Assembly (NCBI GenBank): GCA_024698045.1
Contig: JAILRS010000039.1
Location: 62,001 to 126,000, forward strand
Direction: 5' to 3'
DNA from: Selenomonadaceae bacterium
Lineage (GTDB): Bacteria; Bacillota; Negativicutes; Selenomonadales; Selenomonadaceae
Length of the DNA stretch: 64,000 bases
Part shown: piece by piece, positions 54,204 through 63,399 of the stretch
Position numbering within the stretch: the stretch's first letter is position 1
Layout of the letters: each line of letters begins with the position of its first letter
The notes under the pieces: generated by a model
What the model was told of the DNA's origin: nothing
Databases searched by the model: none
What the model saw: the letters and a program-made list of their open reading frames with translations, nothing else
Translations under genes and position numbers: made by a program

Positions 54204-54815
54204 TTAAAGTTGACGGAGCGGAAAAATTGCGTTCATCATCTCAACGGTAAAATTTCCGTCGTCGAAACGAATCACATTGACTGCTACATTTGATTGACTG
54301 AGTGCCCAAAGTTTTCGCAACGGAATCGCCAAAATTGCGCACAGTATCAACCGAATAACCGCGCCGTGTGTCACGACAACAATATTTTGATTGTTCCTGT
54401 CGATTACAATTTCTTCGAGCGCGTTGACTACTCGAGCCTGACATTCGATAAAAGTTTCGCCCTTAGGCGGCTTTACCATATCGGGTCTTATAAAAAATTC
54501 TTGGAAGCCGCTTTTTTCGTCGTTCGCCAAATCTTTTAGTTCTCTACCCTCCCAATCGCCGAAATTCATTTCGCGCAAGTTTTTCATCTGTATGACGGAG
54601 AGATTAAATTTATTGGCTAAAATTTTGGCGGTCACGCAAGCACGATCCAAATCGCTGGAGTAGACAGCATCAATGTTGCTGAAAGGAGCATTCTCCGCCA
54701 ACAACTGCGCTTGACGAATTCCGTTGGGTGACAACAATATATTCGTATTTCCTTGAAGTCTTCCGACTTGGTTCCATTCTGTTTCACCGTGTCGTATCAA
54801 AAATACTTTCGTCAA
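54204..54815 (-). CDS. Histidine phosphatase family protein (CobC/GpmB-like)
   Basis: Phosphatase of about 203 residues of the phosphoglycerate-mutase-like fold. The catalytic histidine is in FLIRHGETEWN; other motifs are YSSDLDRACVTAKIL, LREMNFGDWEGREL (with the acid/base glutamate region) and VVVTHGAVIRLIL with the second histidine. This set is typical of alpha-ribazole phosphatase (CobC) and related sugar phosphatases; no cobalamin gene is adjacent, so the substrate is open. TTG 54815 follows AAGGAGGA by about 7 nt and gives the normal N-terminus MTKVFLIRHGE; the upstream extension is unlikely. Confidence 0.88.
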   Translation of the reverse strand: MTKVFLIRHGETEWNQVGRLQGNTNILLSPNGIRQAQLLAENAPFSNIDAVYSSDLDRACVTAKILANKFNLSVIQMKNLREMNFGDWEGRELKDLANDEKSGFQEFFIRPDMVKPPKGETFIECQARVVNALEEIVIDRNNQNIVVVTHGAVIRLILCAILAIPLRKLWALSQSNVAVNVIRFDDGNFTVEMMNAIFPLRQL

Positions 54816-55051
54816 ATAAATATCCTCCTTTAAGTATGATATAAAAATTAAACGGCACATCTTGTTAGAGTAGTGTGTCGTCTGTGAGTACCGCCGATAT
54901 TTTGAAAAGCCAATAAGTTTAATATTTTAATCGTGAAGTATTCTACTAGAAATAATTATCGGTTGCAAGCGTCGACGTTTGCGCTGTGTCATGTATCTTT
55001 TTCGACGCGTTTATGTTAAGATAATTTTTGAACTTAAACCTAAAAGTGCAG
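54816..55051. other. Divergent intergenic region between the phosphatase gene and the siroheme gene
   Basis: 236 nt with no gene I can support. It is AT-rich and presumably holds promoters for both sides, but I found no convincing -35/-10 pair on either strand. Confidence 0.5.
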
Positions 55052-55684
55052 GTGATAAAAATTTCGTATCCGATAAATTTGGAGCTGACGGGTAAAAGTT
55101 GTGCGGTAATAGGTGGCGGAAAAGTTGCACTCAGGAAAATACGCGGACTTTTGGAGACGGGCGCGCGAGTCAAAGTGATTGCGCCGGAAGTTTGCACGGA
55201 AATCGAATCACTGCGCAGAGAAATTATTTTGTTGAGAGAAAAATTTTCGCCCGAAATGATTGACGACGAAATTTTGATAATCGCGGCGACGGATAACCCC
55301 GAAGTAAATCAACAAGTAACGGCGGCGGCTCACGACAAAAATATTTTGGTTAACAACGTGAACGGCGGCGGCGATTTTGATATCCCGTCGAGAATAAGGC
55401 ACGGCGATTTTCTGTTGACAATTTCCACGGGCGCAAATTCCCCGGCGTTTTCAAAATTCGTGCGGCTCATGCTTGAAAATGAATTGGGCGAAAATTTCGG
55501 AACGGGTTTGGCGTTGATAGCGCGACGGCGGCAGGAAGTAAAAAAAATTTTACCGAATCCGAATGCGCGAAAAAATTTTTGGAGAGATATATTAACGTCC
55601 GAGACTTGGGCAATGTTGAAGTCGGGACGACTTGACGAGCTGGAGGCAAAAATAAATCATGCACTTGAAAGTTATAGGGCTTAA
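55052..55684 (+). CDS. Precorrin-2 dehydrogenase / sirohydrochlorin ferrochelatase (CysG N-terminal, Met8-like)
   Basis: Oxidises precorrin-2 and may insert iron to give siroheme; about 210 residues. The Rossmann motif is CAVIGGGKVALRKIRGLLE, followed by ARVKVIAPEV, IIAATDNPEVNQQV and DFDIPSRIRHGDFLLTISTG, the last containing the conserved region of the family. No methyltransferase domain is attached. The start is uncertain: GTG at 55046 or 55052 fit the expected N-terminus, but neither has a ribosome site, while AGGTGAT sits before ATT 55061. It overlaps hemA by 26 nt, so the genes are coupled. Confidence 0.88.
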   Translation: MIKISYPINLELTGKSCAVIGGGKVALRKIRGLLETGARVKVIAPEVCTEIESLRREIILLREKFSPEMIDDEILIIAATDNPEVNQQVTAAAHDKNILVNNVNGGGDFDIPSRIRHGDFLLTISTGANSPAFSKFVRLMLENELGENFGTGLALIARRRQEVKKILPNPNARKNFWRDILTSETWAMLKSGRLDELEAKINHALESYRA

Positions 55685-56930
55685 TCATACAACGGCACCC
55701 GTTGAAGTCCGCGAAAGATTTTCCGTAGGTAAGGAGGCAATCAGACGCGGTCTTGAAAATTTGGATGAATACGACGGTTTGAGCGAAGCCGTTGTATTGA
55801 CGACGTGTAACCGCAGTGAAATTTACGCGGTCAGCGAATCGGGTTGCGAGAATAGCATTAAACAATTCATGAACGATTTAATCGGTGCGGTCGTTGACGA
55901 TAAATATCTTTACACTTACGACGGTGAAGATTGTGCCCGACATCTTTTCGCGGTGACTTCGGGGCTTGACTCTCTTATTTTGGGCGAAGGACAAATTTTA
56001 TCGCAAGTGAAAGAGGCATACGCGACGGCGAAAGCGGCGGCGGCAACAGATACGATATTGAATACGCTGTTTAATCGAGCAATCGCGACGGGTAAAAGAG
56101 TACGCACGGAAACAAAAATTGCGTACAATTCGGTATCGGTCTCATCTGCGGCGGTAGATTTGGCAGCAAGAGAATTGGGCGGACTTGACGGTAAAAGCGC
56201 GTTAATCTTCGGCGCGGGTAAAATGGCACAGCTCACGGCGCAACATCTTTTATCGCACGGCGTGAAAAAAATTTTTGTAGCAAATCATCACATTGAAAGA
56301 GCAATGGAGATGGCTGAAAAAATCGGCGGCGAGGCTGTACCGTGGGAAGAGGCTTTCACGAGCGCGGCGGATGTCGATATAATCATCACATCAACGGGCG
56401 CACCTCATTACGTCGTGAAACCGTGGCAAACTCAGCAATTAATATCGCGCAGAGGCGGCCGCGGAATTTTTTTCGTCGATATAGCAGTTCCGCGCGATGT
56501 AGACCCCGAAGTAGTCAAGATAAAGGGCGTCACGCTCTACAACATCGACGATTTGGAATCGGTAGTGGAAAAAAATTTACAGGCGCGACAACGTGAGGCG
56601 GTATTGGCACAGAAAATAATTTCGGAAGATGTGGCGGCAGTCATGGAACGATTTAAATATTTGAAGTTCCGTCCGCTGATGGCAAATCTTTCGGAACGCG
56701 CGGAAGGAATAAGACGGCGTGAAATTCGGCGCGTGGCAAGCAAATTATCCGATTTGAATGACGACGAACGAAAAATTATCGACCGAATGACACATAGAAT
56801 CGTCTGCAAACTTCTGCGCCTACCGATGATGAAATTAAACGCGTCCGCAGGTACCGACGATGAAAATTTTTACGAACAGGCGATGCGCGCACTTTTTTCC
56901 GACGAGGTGACTTCAATTGCGCAAAATTAA
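55659..56930 (+). CDS. hemA: Glutamyl-tRNA reductase HemA
   Basis: First committed step of the C5 tetrapyrrole pathway, reducing glutamyl-tRNA to glutamate 1-semialdehyde; 423 residues. N-terminal catalytic domain: GLNHTTAPVEVRERF, LTTCNRSEIYAV with the active cysteine, LFAVTSGLDSLILGEGQILS. NADPH domain: SALIFGAGKMAQL and IIITSTGAPHYVV. C-terminal dimerisation helices end HRIVCKLLRLPMMKL. GGAGG inside the end of the preceding gene is 12 nt before the ATG. The stop overlaps the start of hemC. hemL and hemB are not in the window. Confidence 0.95.
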   Translation: MHLKVIGLNHTTAPVEVRERFSVGKEAIRRGLENLDEYDGLSEAVVLTTCNRSEIYAVSESGCENSIKQFMNDLIGAVVDDKYLYTYDGEDCARHLFAVTSGLDSLILGEGQILSQVKEAYATAKAAAATDTILNTLFNRAIATGKRVRTETKIAYNSVSVSSAAVDLAARELGGLDGKSALIFGAGKMAQLTAQHLLSHGVKKIFVANHHIERAMEMAEKIGGEAVPWEEAFTSAADVDIIITSTGAPHYVVKPWQTQQLISRRGGRGIFFVDIAVPRDVDPEVVKIKGVTLYNIDDLESVVEKNLQARQREAVLAQKIISEDVAAVMERFKYLKFRPLMANLSERAEGIRRREIRRVASKLSDLNDDERKIIDRMTHRIVCKLLRLPMMKLNASAGTDDENFYEQAMRALFSDEVTSIAQN

Positions 56931-57828
56931 AATCGGGACACGAGCAAGCAAATTGGCATTGTGGCAGGCGAATTTTGTCGCCGAACAGTTACGGAAATTT
57001 TTCCCCGAACAGGAAATCGAATTGATTAAAATTCATACGACGGGCGATAAAATTTTAGACACACCCCTTGCGAAAATCGGCGGCAAAGGTTTATTCACGA
57101 AGGAACTTGAATTGCAAATGGCAAGCGGCGAAATAGATTTGGCGGTTCACAGTTTGAAGGACGTGCCGACCGAATTGCCTCAGGGATTCAAAATCGCGGC
57201 GATAACCAAACGCGAACAACCTTTTGATGCATTCGTAAGCAATAAATTTTCTTCGTTCGCCCAATTGCCGCAGGGCGCGACAGTCGGGACATCAAGTCTT
57301 CGTCGTGCGGCGCAATTGCTGAAATTTCGTCCGGATTTGTCGATAAAAAATCTGCGCGGCAATGTGGAAACACGACTCAAGAAATTAGATGCGGAAGAAT
57401 ACGACGCGATAATTTTGGCAGCGGCAGGATTGGAGCGGCTGAATTATTCCGAACGAATCAGAGAAATAATGACGGACTTGATACCTGCCGCAGGTCAGGG
57501 AGCATTGGCAATAGAGATACGCGATGACGACGAAAAAATTTTTTCATTGGTGCATAAGCTCAACGATGTTGAAACAGATACAGCGGTAAAAATCGAGCGC
57601 GAATTTCTTGCGATGGTCGGCGGCAGTTGTCAAATTCCCGTCGGTGTTTTCTGTCGTGCCGAAAATAATCAAATGACAGTCACGGGAATAATCGCGGCGA
57701 TTGACGGCAAAAATTTCGTCAGCGATACCGTGGCGGCTCCCTTCGATAACGCTGACGGCTTGGGAAAAAATTTGGCGACGCGTCTTTTAAATTCGGGCGG
57801 CAGAAAAATTTTGGATGCAATAAAATAA
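56917..57828 (+). CDS. hemC: Hydroxymethylbilane synthase (porphobilinogen deaminase)
   Basis: Polymerises four porphobilinogens to hydroxymethylbilane; 303 residues. Motifs: IKIGTRASKLALWQA, HTTGDKILDTPLAKIGGKG, LFTKELELQM, AVHSLKDVPTELP (catalytic Asp), VGTSSLRRAAQL, LRGNVETRLKKL, and the dipyrromethane cofactor cysteine in MVGGSCQIPVGV. The TTG at 56917 lies about 7 nt after GAGGTGA, within the end of hemA, so translation is coupled. No hemD or other haem gene follows in this window; the transcript seems to end before pckA. Confidence 0.95.
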   Translation: MRKIKIGTRASKLALWQANFVAEQLRKFFPEQEIELIKIHTTGDKILDTPLAKIGGKGLFTKELELQMASGEIDLAVHSLKDVPTELPQGFKIAAITKREQPFDAFVSNKFSSFAQLPQGATVGTSSLRRAAQLLKFRPDLSIKNLRGNVETRLKKLDAEEYDAIILAAAGLERLNYSERIREIMTDLIPAAGQGALAIEIRDDDEKIFSLVHKLNDVETDTAVKIEREFLAMVGGSCQIPVGVFCRAENNQMTVTGIIAAIDGKNFVSDTVAAPFDNADGLGKNLATRLLNSGGRKILDAIK

Positions 57829-57874
57829 ATCCGCCGTGTCGAAATTTAAATCGCCGTTTGACTTTAGACCGTAA

Positions 57875-57903
57875 TTGACAATCAAAATCTTATGGTTTAT
57901 TAT
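57875..57903 (+). promoter_or_regulatory. Promoter for pckA
   Basis: TTGACA (57875-57880), 17-nt spacer, TATTAT (57898-57903), 41 nt before the start codon. Confidence 0.88.
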
Positions 57904-57943
57904 CCTTTATCGGTTAGTAAAAAATTTATGGAGGTCGAAATAT

Positions 57944-59560
57944 ATGGCAATGATGGATTTAAGCAAATACGGCATCACCGGCGCAACCGAAGTCCTTTAT
58001 AACCCGACTTACGAAGTTCTTTTCAACGAAGAGATTAAACCCGGTTTGGAAGGCTACGACGTAGGACAGGAAACCGAACTCGGCGCGATTAATGTCATGA
58101 CGGGCGTTTACACAGGTCGTTCGCCCAAAGACAAATTTATCGTATACGATGACACAACAAAGGAAGGCGCACCCGGAGAAATTTGGTGGACGACTCCCGA
58201 ATATCCCAACGACAATAAAAAATGCTCCGTCGAGACATGGAAAGAGCTCAAGAAACTTGCAATCGCGGAACTTTCTAACAAACGTCTCTTTGTCGTTGAC
58301 GGATTCTGCGGCACTCATAAAGATACGCGCATGAAAATCCGTTTCATCATGGAAGTCGCTTGGCAAGCTCACTTTGTAACCAATATGTTTATCCGTCCGA
58401 AGAATCAAGAAGAATTTGATCAGGAGCCCGATTTTGTTGTCTTCAATGCCTCCAAAGCAAAAGTCACCAATTGGAAAGAACTCGGCTTGAATTCCGAAAC
58501 TGCTACCGTCTTCAACATCACCGACAAAGAACAAGTCATTCTTAATACTTGGTACGGCGGCGAAATGAAAAAAGGCCTCTTCAGCATGATGAATTACTTC
58601 TTGCCGCTCAAAGGAATTGCCGCAATGCATTGTTCGGCAAATACCGATAAGAACGGCGAAAACACCGCTATTTTCTTTGGTCTGAGCGGCACGGGTAAAA
58701 CTACTCTTTCGACAGATCCGAAACGTTTACTTATCGGCGATGACGAACACGGTTGGGACGATAAAGGCGTCTTCAATTTCGAAGGCGGTTGCTACGCTAA
58801 AGTCATCAACCTCGACCCCGAAGCAGAACCCGATATTTACGGCGCAATTCATCGCGATGCTCTTCTCGAAAATGTTACCGTTGACAAGGACGGCAAAATC
58901 GATTTCGCCGATAAATCCGTCACCGAAAACACTCGCGTAAGCTATCCGATTTATCACATCAAAAATATTGTTCGCCCCGACAGTCACGGCCCCGCCGCGC
59001 AATCCGTTATCTTCCTCAGCGCGGATGCTTTCGGCGTTTTGCCGCCCGTCTCCATCCTCACCAGCGAACAAACCAAATATTATTTCCTGAGCGGTTTCAC
59101 TGCCAAACTTGCCGGAACCGAACGCGGAATCACCGAACCCACTCCTACTTTCAGTGCGTGCTTTGGTCAAGCCTTCCTCGAACTTCATCCGACCAAATAC
59201 GCCGAAGAACTTGTCAAACGCATGGAAAAGAGCGGCGCAAAAGCTTACTTGGTAAATACGGGTTGGAACGGCACCGGCAAACGCATTTCGATTAAAGATA
59301 CTCGCGGCATCATCGATGCAATTCTCGGCGGCGCAATTAAAACTGCTCCCACCAAGAAAATCGATATCTTTAACTTTGAAGTCCCGACCGAGCTCGAAGG
59401 CGTTGCGACAAATATTTTGGATCCTCGCGACACCTACGCAGATCCGAGCGAATGGAATCGCCGCGCCGAAGATTTGGCGGCACGCTTTATCAAGAACTTC
59501 AAGAAATACGAATACAACGAAGCAGGCAAGGCACTTGTTGCGGCAGGTCCCAAACTTTAA
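57944..59560 (+). CDS. pckA: Phosphoenolpyruvate carboxykinase (ATP)
   Basis: Interconverts oxaloacetate and PEP with ATP/ADP; in anaerobes often run toward oxaloacetate for succinate or propionate formation. About 538 residues. Motifs: [13 protein letters not shown], the kinase-1a loop [11 protein letters not shown], the metal motif [29 protein letters not shown] and the adenine region with [13 protein letters not shown] 57944 follows GGAGG by 9 nt; the open frame extends upstream through the promoter and is not used. Own promoter and terminator, so it is a single-gene unit. Confidence 0.96.
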   Translation: MAMMDLSKYGITGATEVLYNPTYEVLFNEEIKPGLEGYDVGQETELGAINVMTGVYTGRSPKDKFIVYDDTTKEGAPGEIWWTTPEYPNDNKKCSVETWKELKKLAIAELSNKRLFVVDGFCGTHKDTRMKIRFIMEVAWQAHFVTNMFIRPKNQEEFDQEPDFVVFNASKAKVTNWKELGLNSETATVFNITDKEQVILNTWYGGEMKKGLFSMMNYFLPLKGIAAMHCSANTDKNGENTAIFFGLSGTGKTTLSTDPKRLLIGDDEHGWDDKGVFNFEGGCYAKVINLDPEAEPDIYGAIHRDALLENVTVDKDGKIDFADKSVTENTRVSYPIYHIKNIVRPDSHGPAAQSVIFLSADAFGVLPPVSILTSEQTKYYFLSGFTAKLAGTERGITEPTPTFSACFGQAFLELHPTKYAEELVKRMEKSGAKAYLVNTGWNGTGKRISIKDTRGIIDAILGGAIKTAPTKKIDIFNFEVPTELEGVATNILDPRDTYADPSEWNRRAEDLAARFIKNFKKYEYNEAGKALVAAGPKL

Positions 59561-59613
59561 TTAACGGATAAAATTTCTACCGCGTTGAAAATTTTTGACG
59601 CAGTGAATTGAAA

Positions 59614-59650
59614 TAATGACCTCGTTCCATTAGGCGAACGGGGTCATTTT
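59614..59650 (+). terminator. Terminator after pckA
   Basis: AATGACCTCGTTC pairs with GAACGGGGTCATT around an 8-nt loop, followed by TTT. Confidence 0.85.
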
Positions 59651-59664
59651 GGTAAACGGGATAT

Positions 59665-59678
59665 TGTAGTTAACTACA
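59665..59678. promoter_or_regulatory. 14-bp palindrome upstream of larC
   Basis: TGTAGTTAACTACA, a perfect inverted repeat 40 nt before the larC start. It is a candidate operator; no T-run follows, so it is not a terminator. Confidence 0.45.
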
Positions 59679-59717
59679 GGAGCGAAAATTTTTGCTGACG
59701 GAATCAGGAGGGATTTT

Positions 59718-60956
59718 ATGAAGGCTTTATATTTGGATTGCGCGTCGGGAATAAGCGGCAATATGTTTTTGGGTGCGTGTTTGCAATTGGGCGTACCCGA
59801 AAAATTTCTGCGCAGTGAATTGGAAAAATTAAGGTTGCCGCGCGAATACGAAATGGAAATTTCCGACGTGAGCAAAAACGGAATCGGCGCGACTTACGTT
59901 GATGTGAAATTGCCGAAGGACATTAATGATGACTTTGGGCATACCAACATCAGGCACATTCACAGACACGAGCACATAAGAAATCACACCCACAGAACTT
60001 TCGGCGATATTAAAAAAATAATTGAGGCGTCGGATTTGAGCGCGTCGATTAAAAATCATGCCCTGGCGATTTTTTCCGTGATAGCCAAGGCGGAAGGTAA
60101 AGTGCATCAACGTCCTGCCGACGAAGTTACTTTTCACGAAGTGGGCGCGATTGATTCCATCGTCGATATTGTCGGTTGCGCAATTTGTTTGGATTATTTG
60201 GAAGTCGGGAAAATTTTTGTGTCGCGAATCAATACGGGTAGCGGCTTTGTCAAATGTGCTCATGGATTAATGCCGATACCTGCACCCGCAACCGCCGAAT
60301 TACTGCAGACTTTCAAAACGTATCACTTTGGCGCGGAAAAGGAATTGACGACACCGACGGGCGCGGCGATTGTAAATGCATTGGCTGAATACCGTAGCGA
60401 TTTGCCCGAAGAGTTTTCGTCGGAAAAAATCGGCTACGGTGCAGGCTCTTGGGATTTGGATATCCCGAACGTTTTGCGAATTTATTTAGGCGAATACGGC
60501 GGCACGGGCGAAAAAAATCTGGTCAAATTGGAAGCGAACATAGATGATATGAATCCGCAAATATATGGTTGGCTCTACGACAGACTTTTCGCAGCCGGAG
60601 CACTTGATGTTTGGACTATGCCGATTTACATGAAGAAGAATCGTCCTGCGCACATGTTAACTGTTTTGGTTGATGCCGAACACCGCGATATTTGTACGAA
60701 GATAATTTTCGAGGAGACAACGACAATCGGGTTGCGTGTGATAGAAGTTGCGCGGCGCATGGAGGCAGTGCGGAAAATGGCGAAGGTTGAAACGCGCTTC
60801 GGCGAAGTACAATGCAAAGTCAGTGCCTACGACGGTAAAATCGTTTCAATTACGCCCGAGTACGAAGATTGTCGTCGACTTGCCGAAAAATTTTCCGTAC
60901 CGTTAAAAGTCGTGTGGCAGGAGGCTTTGACTAAACAAGAGGCGCGTCTCGGCTAA
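59718..60956 (+). CDS. larC: Nickel pincer cofactor biosynthesis protein LarC
   Basis: Nickel-inserting cyclometallase that completes the nickel-pincer nucleotide used by lactate racemase-type enzymes; 412 residues. Motifs: ALYLDCASGISGNMFLGACL at the start, a histidine-rich loop at about 75-95 (HTNIRHIHRHEHIRNHTHRT), DEVTFHEVGAIDSIVDIVG, PIPAPATAELL, LTTPTGAAI and LEANIDDMNPQIYGWL. Some lactobacilli need a programmed frameshift for LarC; here the frame is continuous. No larA, larB or larE is in the window. CAGGAGGG is about 7 nt before the ATG. A CTGCGCAG palindrome follows the stop directly. Confidence 0.93.
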   Translation: MKALYLDCASGISGNMFLGACLQLGVPEKFLRSELEKLRLPREYEMEISDVSKNGIGATYVDVKLPKDINDDFGHTNIRHIHRHEHIRNHTHRTFGDIKKIIEASDLSASIKNHALAIFSVIAKAEGKVHQRPADEVTFHEVGAIDSIVDIVGCAICLDYLEVGKIFVSRINTGSGFVKCAHGLMPIPAPATAELLQTFKTYHFGAEKELTTPTGAAIVNALAEYRSDLPEEFSSEKIGYGAGSWDLDIPNVLRIYLGEYGGTGEKNLVKLEANIDDMNPQIYGWLYDRLFAAGALDVWTMPIYMKKNRPAHMLTVLVDAEHRDICTKIIFEETTTIGLRVIEVARRMEAVRKMAKVETRFGEVQCKVSAYDGKIVSITPEYEDCRRLAEKFSVPLKVVWQEALTKQEARLG

Positions 60957-60987
60957 AATTATCTGCGCAGAAATTTGGTGAATTGAT

Positions 60988-61782
60988 TTGAAAAATATAA
61001 TCTACTGTTACACGGCGACAGGCAATTCGCTTTACGCGGCGCGATTTTTACGGGAACGATTGCCCGATACCGAAATCCGTTACATTCCCGAAGAATTGAT
61101 GAACGGCAGATTTGAAATTAGTGCGGAGCGAATCGGCTTTATATTTCCGTTACACTATTTATCGTTACCGATGCAGGTCGAAGAATTTTTAGCACGATTA
61201 AATTTCACGGGTACGCCGTATCTTTTCGCGGTGGTTACCTGCGGCGTACCGTATTGGGGCAGACCGTTTATTGACATGAACGAAATACTTTCGCGTAAGG
61301 GACAACGTTTGCAAGGCGAATGGTTTCTTCGTTTAGTTTCGAATTATTTGCCGTACAGAGATACGGCGGCGCAATGGCGGATAAAAATTCGTGCGTGGTT
61401 CGCCGAACGTAAACTGAAAGACATTGCCGAAAGTGTGGCGCAAAATGAAAGTCATTCAACGTGGCAATTATTGAAAGATATGTGTCGACGGTATCACAAC
61501 GAATGGCGCGAACGGCGGAAGACCATAGACGAAAAATTTTCCTGCGATATAAACAAATGTACTTCGTGCGGACTTTGCGAACGTGTTTGCCCGAAGAAAA
61601 ATATTTTGCGTCCCGAAGGTCATCCGGTTTGGCAACATGATTGCGTCGAATGTTTGGCATGTCTTCACATCTGCCCGACACAGGCGATTGATTACGGAGG
61701 TGTGACGCGGGGCAGACGGCGATATCGTCACAGTGACATTAAGATTGCCGATTTAATTCGGGCGTGGCGAAAATCAAAGTAA
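60988..61782 (+). CDS. EFR1-type flavodoxin-ferredoxin fusion protein
   Basis: Predicted electron carrier of 264 residues. The N-terminal flavodoxin-like domain (1-160) has the FMN loop YTATGNSLYAARFLRERL and FPLHYLSLPMQVEEFL, then AVVTCGVPYWG. The C-terminal part (about 185-240) holds two 4Fe-4S motifs, CTSCGLCERVCP and CVECLACLHICP. This arrangement defines the EFR1 ferredoxin family. It probably transfers electrons to an unidentified anaerobic enzyme. Start TTG 60988 with GGTGA about 5 nt before it. It follows larC by 31 nt and may be co-transcribed. A terminator lies beyond its stop. Confidence 0.9.
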   Translation: MKNIIYCYTATGNSLYAARFLRERLPDTEIRYIPEELMNGRFEISAERIGFIFPLHYLSLPMQVEEFLARLNFTGTPYLFAVVTCGVPYWGRPFIDMNEILSRKGQRLQGEWFLRLVSNYLPYRDTAAQWRIKIRAWFAERKLKDIAESVAQNESHSTWQLLKDMCRRYHNEWRERRKTIDEKFSCDINKCTSCGLCERVCPKKNILRPEGHPVWQHDCVECLACLHICPTQAIDYGGVTRGRRRYRHSDIKIADLIRAWRKSK

Positions 61783-61821
61783 CGATATGAAAATTTCTGC
61801 GCAGGTTCTGAAAAATTTTCA

Positions 61822-61854
61822 GGCTCCGATTTTTAAAATAATCGGAGTTTTTTT
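61822..61854 (+). terminator. Terminator after the EFR1-type gene
   Basis: CTCCGATT pairs with AATCGGAG around an 8-nt loop, then seven T residues. Confidence 0.9.
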
Positions 61855-61888
61855 GTCGGCAAATGCTTTATTCGGCGGCTACGTTGCT

Positions 61889-61917
61889 TTTGACAAAGGC
61901 ATAGCAGTTAAATATAA
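61889..61917 (+). promoter_or_regulatory. Consensus promoter for purF
   Basis: TTGACA (61889-61894), 17-nt spacer, TATAAT (61912-61917): an exact sigma-70 consensus. No purine riboswitch is visible in the short leader. Confidence 0.93.
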
Positions 61918-61974
61918 TTGCGTTGCAAAAATCTTTATAAACAATTGCAATAACTTTGCAAAGGGGTGGCGTCA

Positions 61975-63399
61975 ATGGATTTACTGCAACCTACAGGCGA
62001 ATCGTGCGGTGTTTTCGGCATGTACGATTTAAACGGCGGCAATGTAGCCCAAACTATTTACTACGGTCTGTATGCTTTGCAACACCGCGGTCAAGAGAGC
62101 GCAGGCATTGCTGTTACCGATACTTTAAACGGTGTCGACAAGGTTTACTGTCATAAGGATCTCGGACGCGTCAACGAAGTTTTTCACGAAAAAGAAATTT
62201 TAGATTTGAAAGGCAATTTGGGCGTCGGGCATGTACGTTATTCTACTGCAGGTGCATCCACACGCGAAAATTCTCAGCCGCTTGTATTGGCTTACATTAA
62301 AGGTACGTTGATGCTTGCTCACAACGGCAATTTGGTCAACGCGCCCAGATTAAGAAGGGAATTGGCGAACGGCGGTGCAATTTTCCAGACGACTACCGAT
62401 ACGGAAACGATTGCATATCATATTGCTCGTGAGCGTGTTAAATCGCGTTCGGTACAAGAGGCAACTGTCCGCGCCCTGCGTAAAGTTCAAGGTTCATATT
62501 CTTTGGTAGTGGCAAGTCCGCGCAAATTAATCGGCGCGCGCGATCCGTGGGGATTCCGTCCGCTGGTTATCGGTAAATTGGATAATGCTTACATCATTAC
62601 TTCCGAAACATCTGCGCTTGAAACGATTGGAGCGGAATTTATTCGCGACGTAGAGCCGGGCGAAGTGGTAACGATTTTCCACAATGGTAGAATCGAATCG
62701 AATATGGATTTGGCTTTGCCGAAAGAAAAGACAGCGCGTTGTATTTTTGAGTACATTTATTTTTGCAGACCCGACACGAGTTTTGACGGCATGAGTGTCA
62801 CGCAAGCGCGGATAATCGCCGGAAAACTTTTGGCGCGGATTCATCCCGTAGAGGCCGATTTGGTTGTCGGCGTACCCGAATCGGGAAATATGGCGGCGGT
62901 CGGTTATTCAATGGAGTCGGGAATTCCCTACGGCATTGCCTTCACAAAAAATACTTATGTCGGACGCACGTTCATTAAGCCGCAACAGTCAAGCCGAATT
63001 AAGAGTGTCAAAGTCAAGCTGAATGTTTTGCGCGATGTCGTCAAGGGCAAAAGGATTATCATGATAGACGATTCGATAGTCCGCGGAACAACGAGCAATC
63101 AGATTGTGAATATGTTGAGGGACGCGGGCGCGGCTGAAGTTCATGTGCGGATATCAAGTCCGCCGTTCTGTCACCCGTGTTATTTCGGTATTGATATTCC
63201 AAACGAAGAACAGTTAATCGCGCATAATCGTTCGGTCGAGGAAATTTGTAAACTTATCGGTGCGGATTCGTTGGGATATTTGCCGATAGAGTGTTTGAGT
63301 GAGATGGCAGGCGGTCGCCCGATTTGTACGGCATGTTTCAGCGGCGATTATCCTATTCCTCCGCCAAATGAAGATATTCGCGGCGATTACGTCAAGTGA
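61975..63399 (+). CDS. purF: Amidophosphoribosyltransferase PurF
   Basis: First enzyme of purine synthesis, making phosphoribosylamine from PRPP and glutamine; about 474 residues. A propeptide of about 10 residues precedes the nucleophile cysteine in ESCGVFGMYD, as in the B. subtilis type. Glutaminase motifs: LQHRGQESAG, GHVRYSTAG, LAHNGNLVN. Transferase domain: VPESGNMAAVGY and the PRPP loop IMIDDSIVRGTTSNQI. Cysteines in KTARCIFEY, PPFCHPCYFG and CTACFSGDYP fit the 4Fe-4S form. ATG 61975 follows AAAGGGGTGG by 5 nt. It has an exact-consensus promoter. No other pur genes follow directly. Confidence 0.96.
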   Translation: MDLLQPTGESCGVFGMYDLNGGNVAQTIYYGLYALQHRGQESAGIAVTDTLNGVDKVYCHKDLGRVNEVFHEKEILDLKGNLGVGHVRYSTAGASTRENSQPLVLAYIKGTLMLAHNGNLVNAPRLRRELANGGAIFQTTTDTETIAYHIARERVKSRSVQEATVRALRKVQGSYSLVVASPRKLIGARDPWGFRPLVIGKLDNAYIITSETSALETIGAEFIRDVEPGEVVTIFHNGRIESNMDLALPKEKTARCIFEYIYFCRPDTSFDGMSVTQARIIAGKLLARIHPVEADLVVGVPESGNMAAVGYSMESGIPYGIAFTKNTYVGRTFIKPQQSSRIKSVKVKLNVLRDVVKGKRIIMIDDSIVRGTTSNQIVNMLRDAGAAEVHVRISSPPFCHPCYFGIDIPNEEQLIAHNRSVEEICKLIGADSLGYLPIECLSEMAGGRPICTACFSGDYPIPPPNEDIRGDYVK

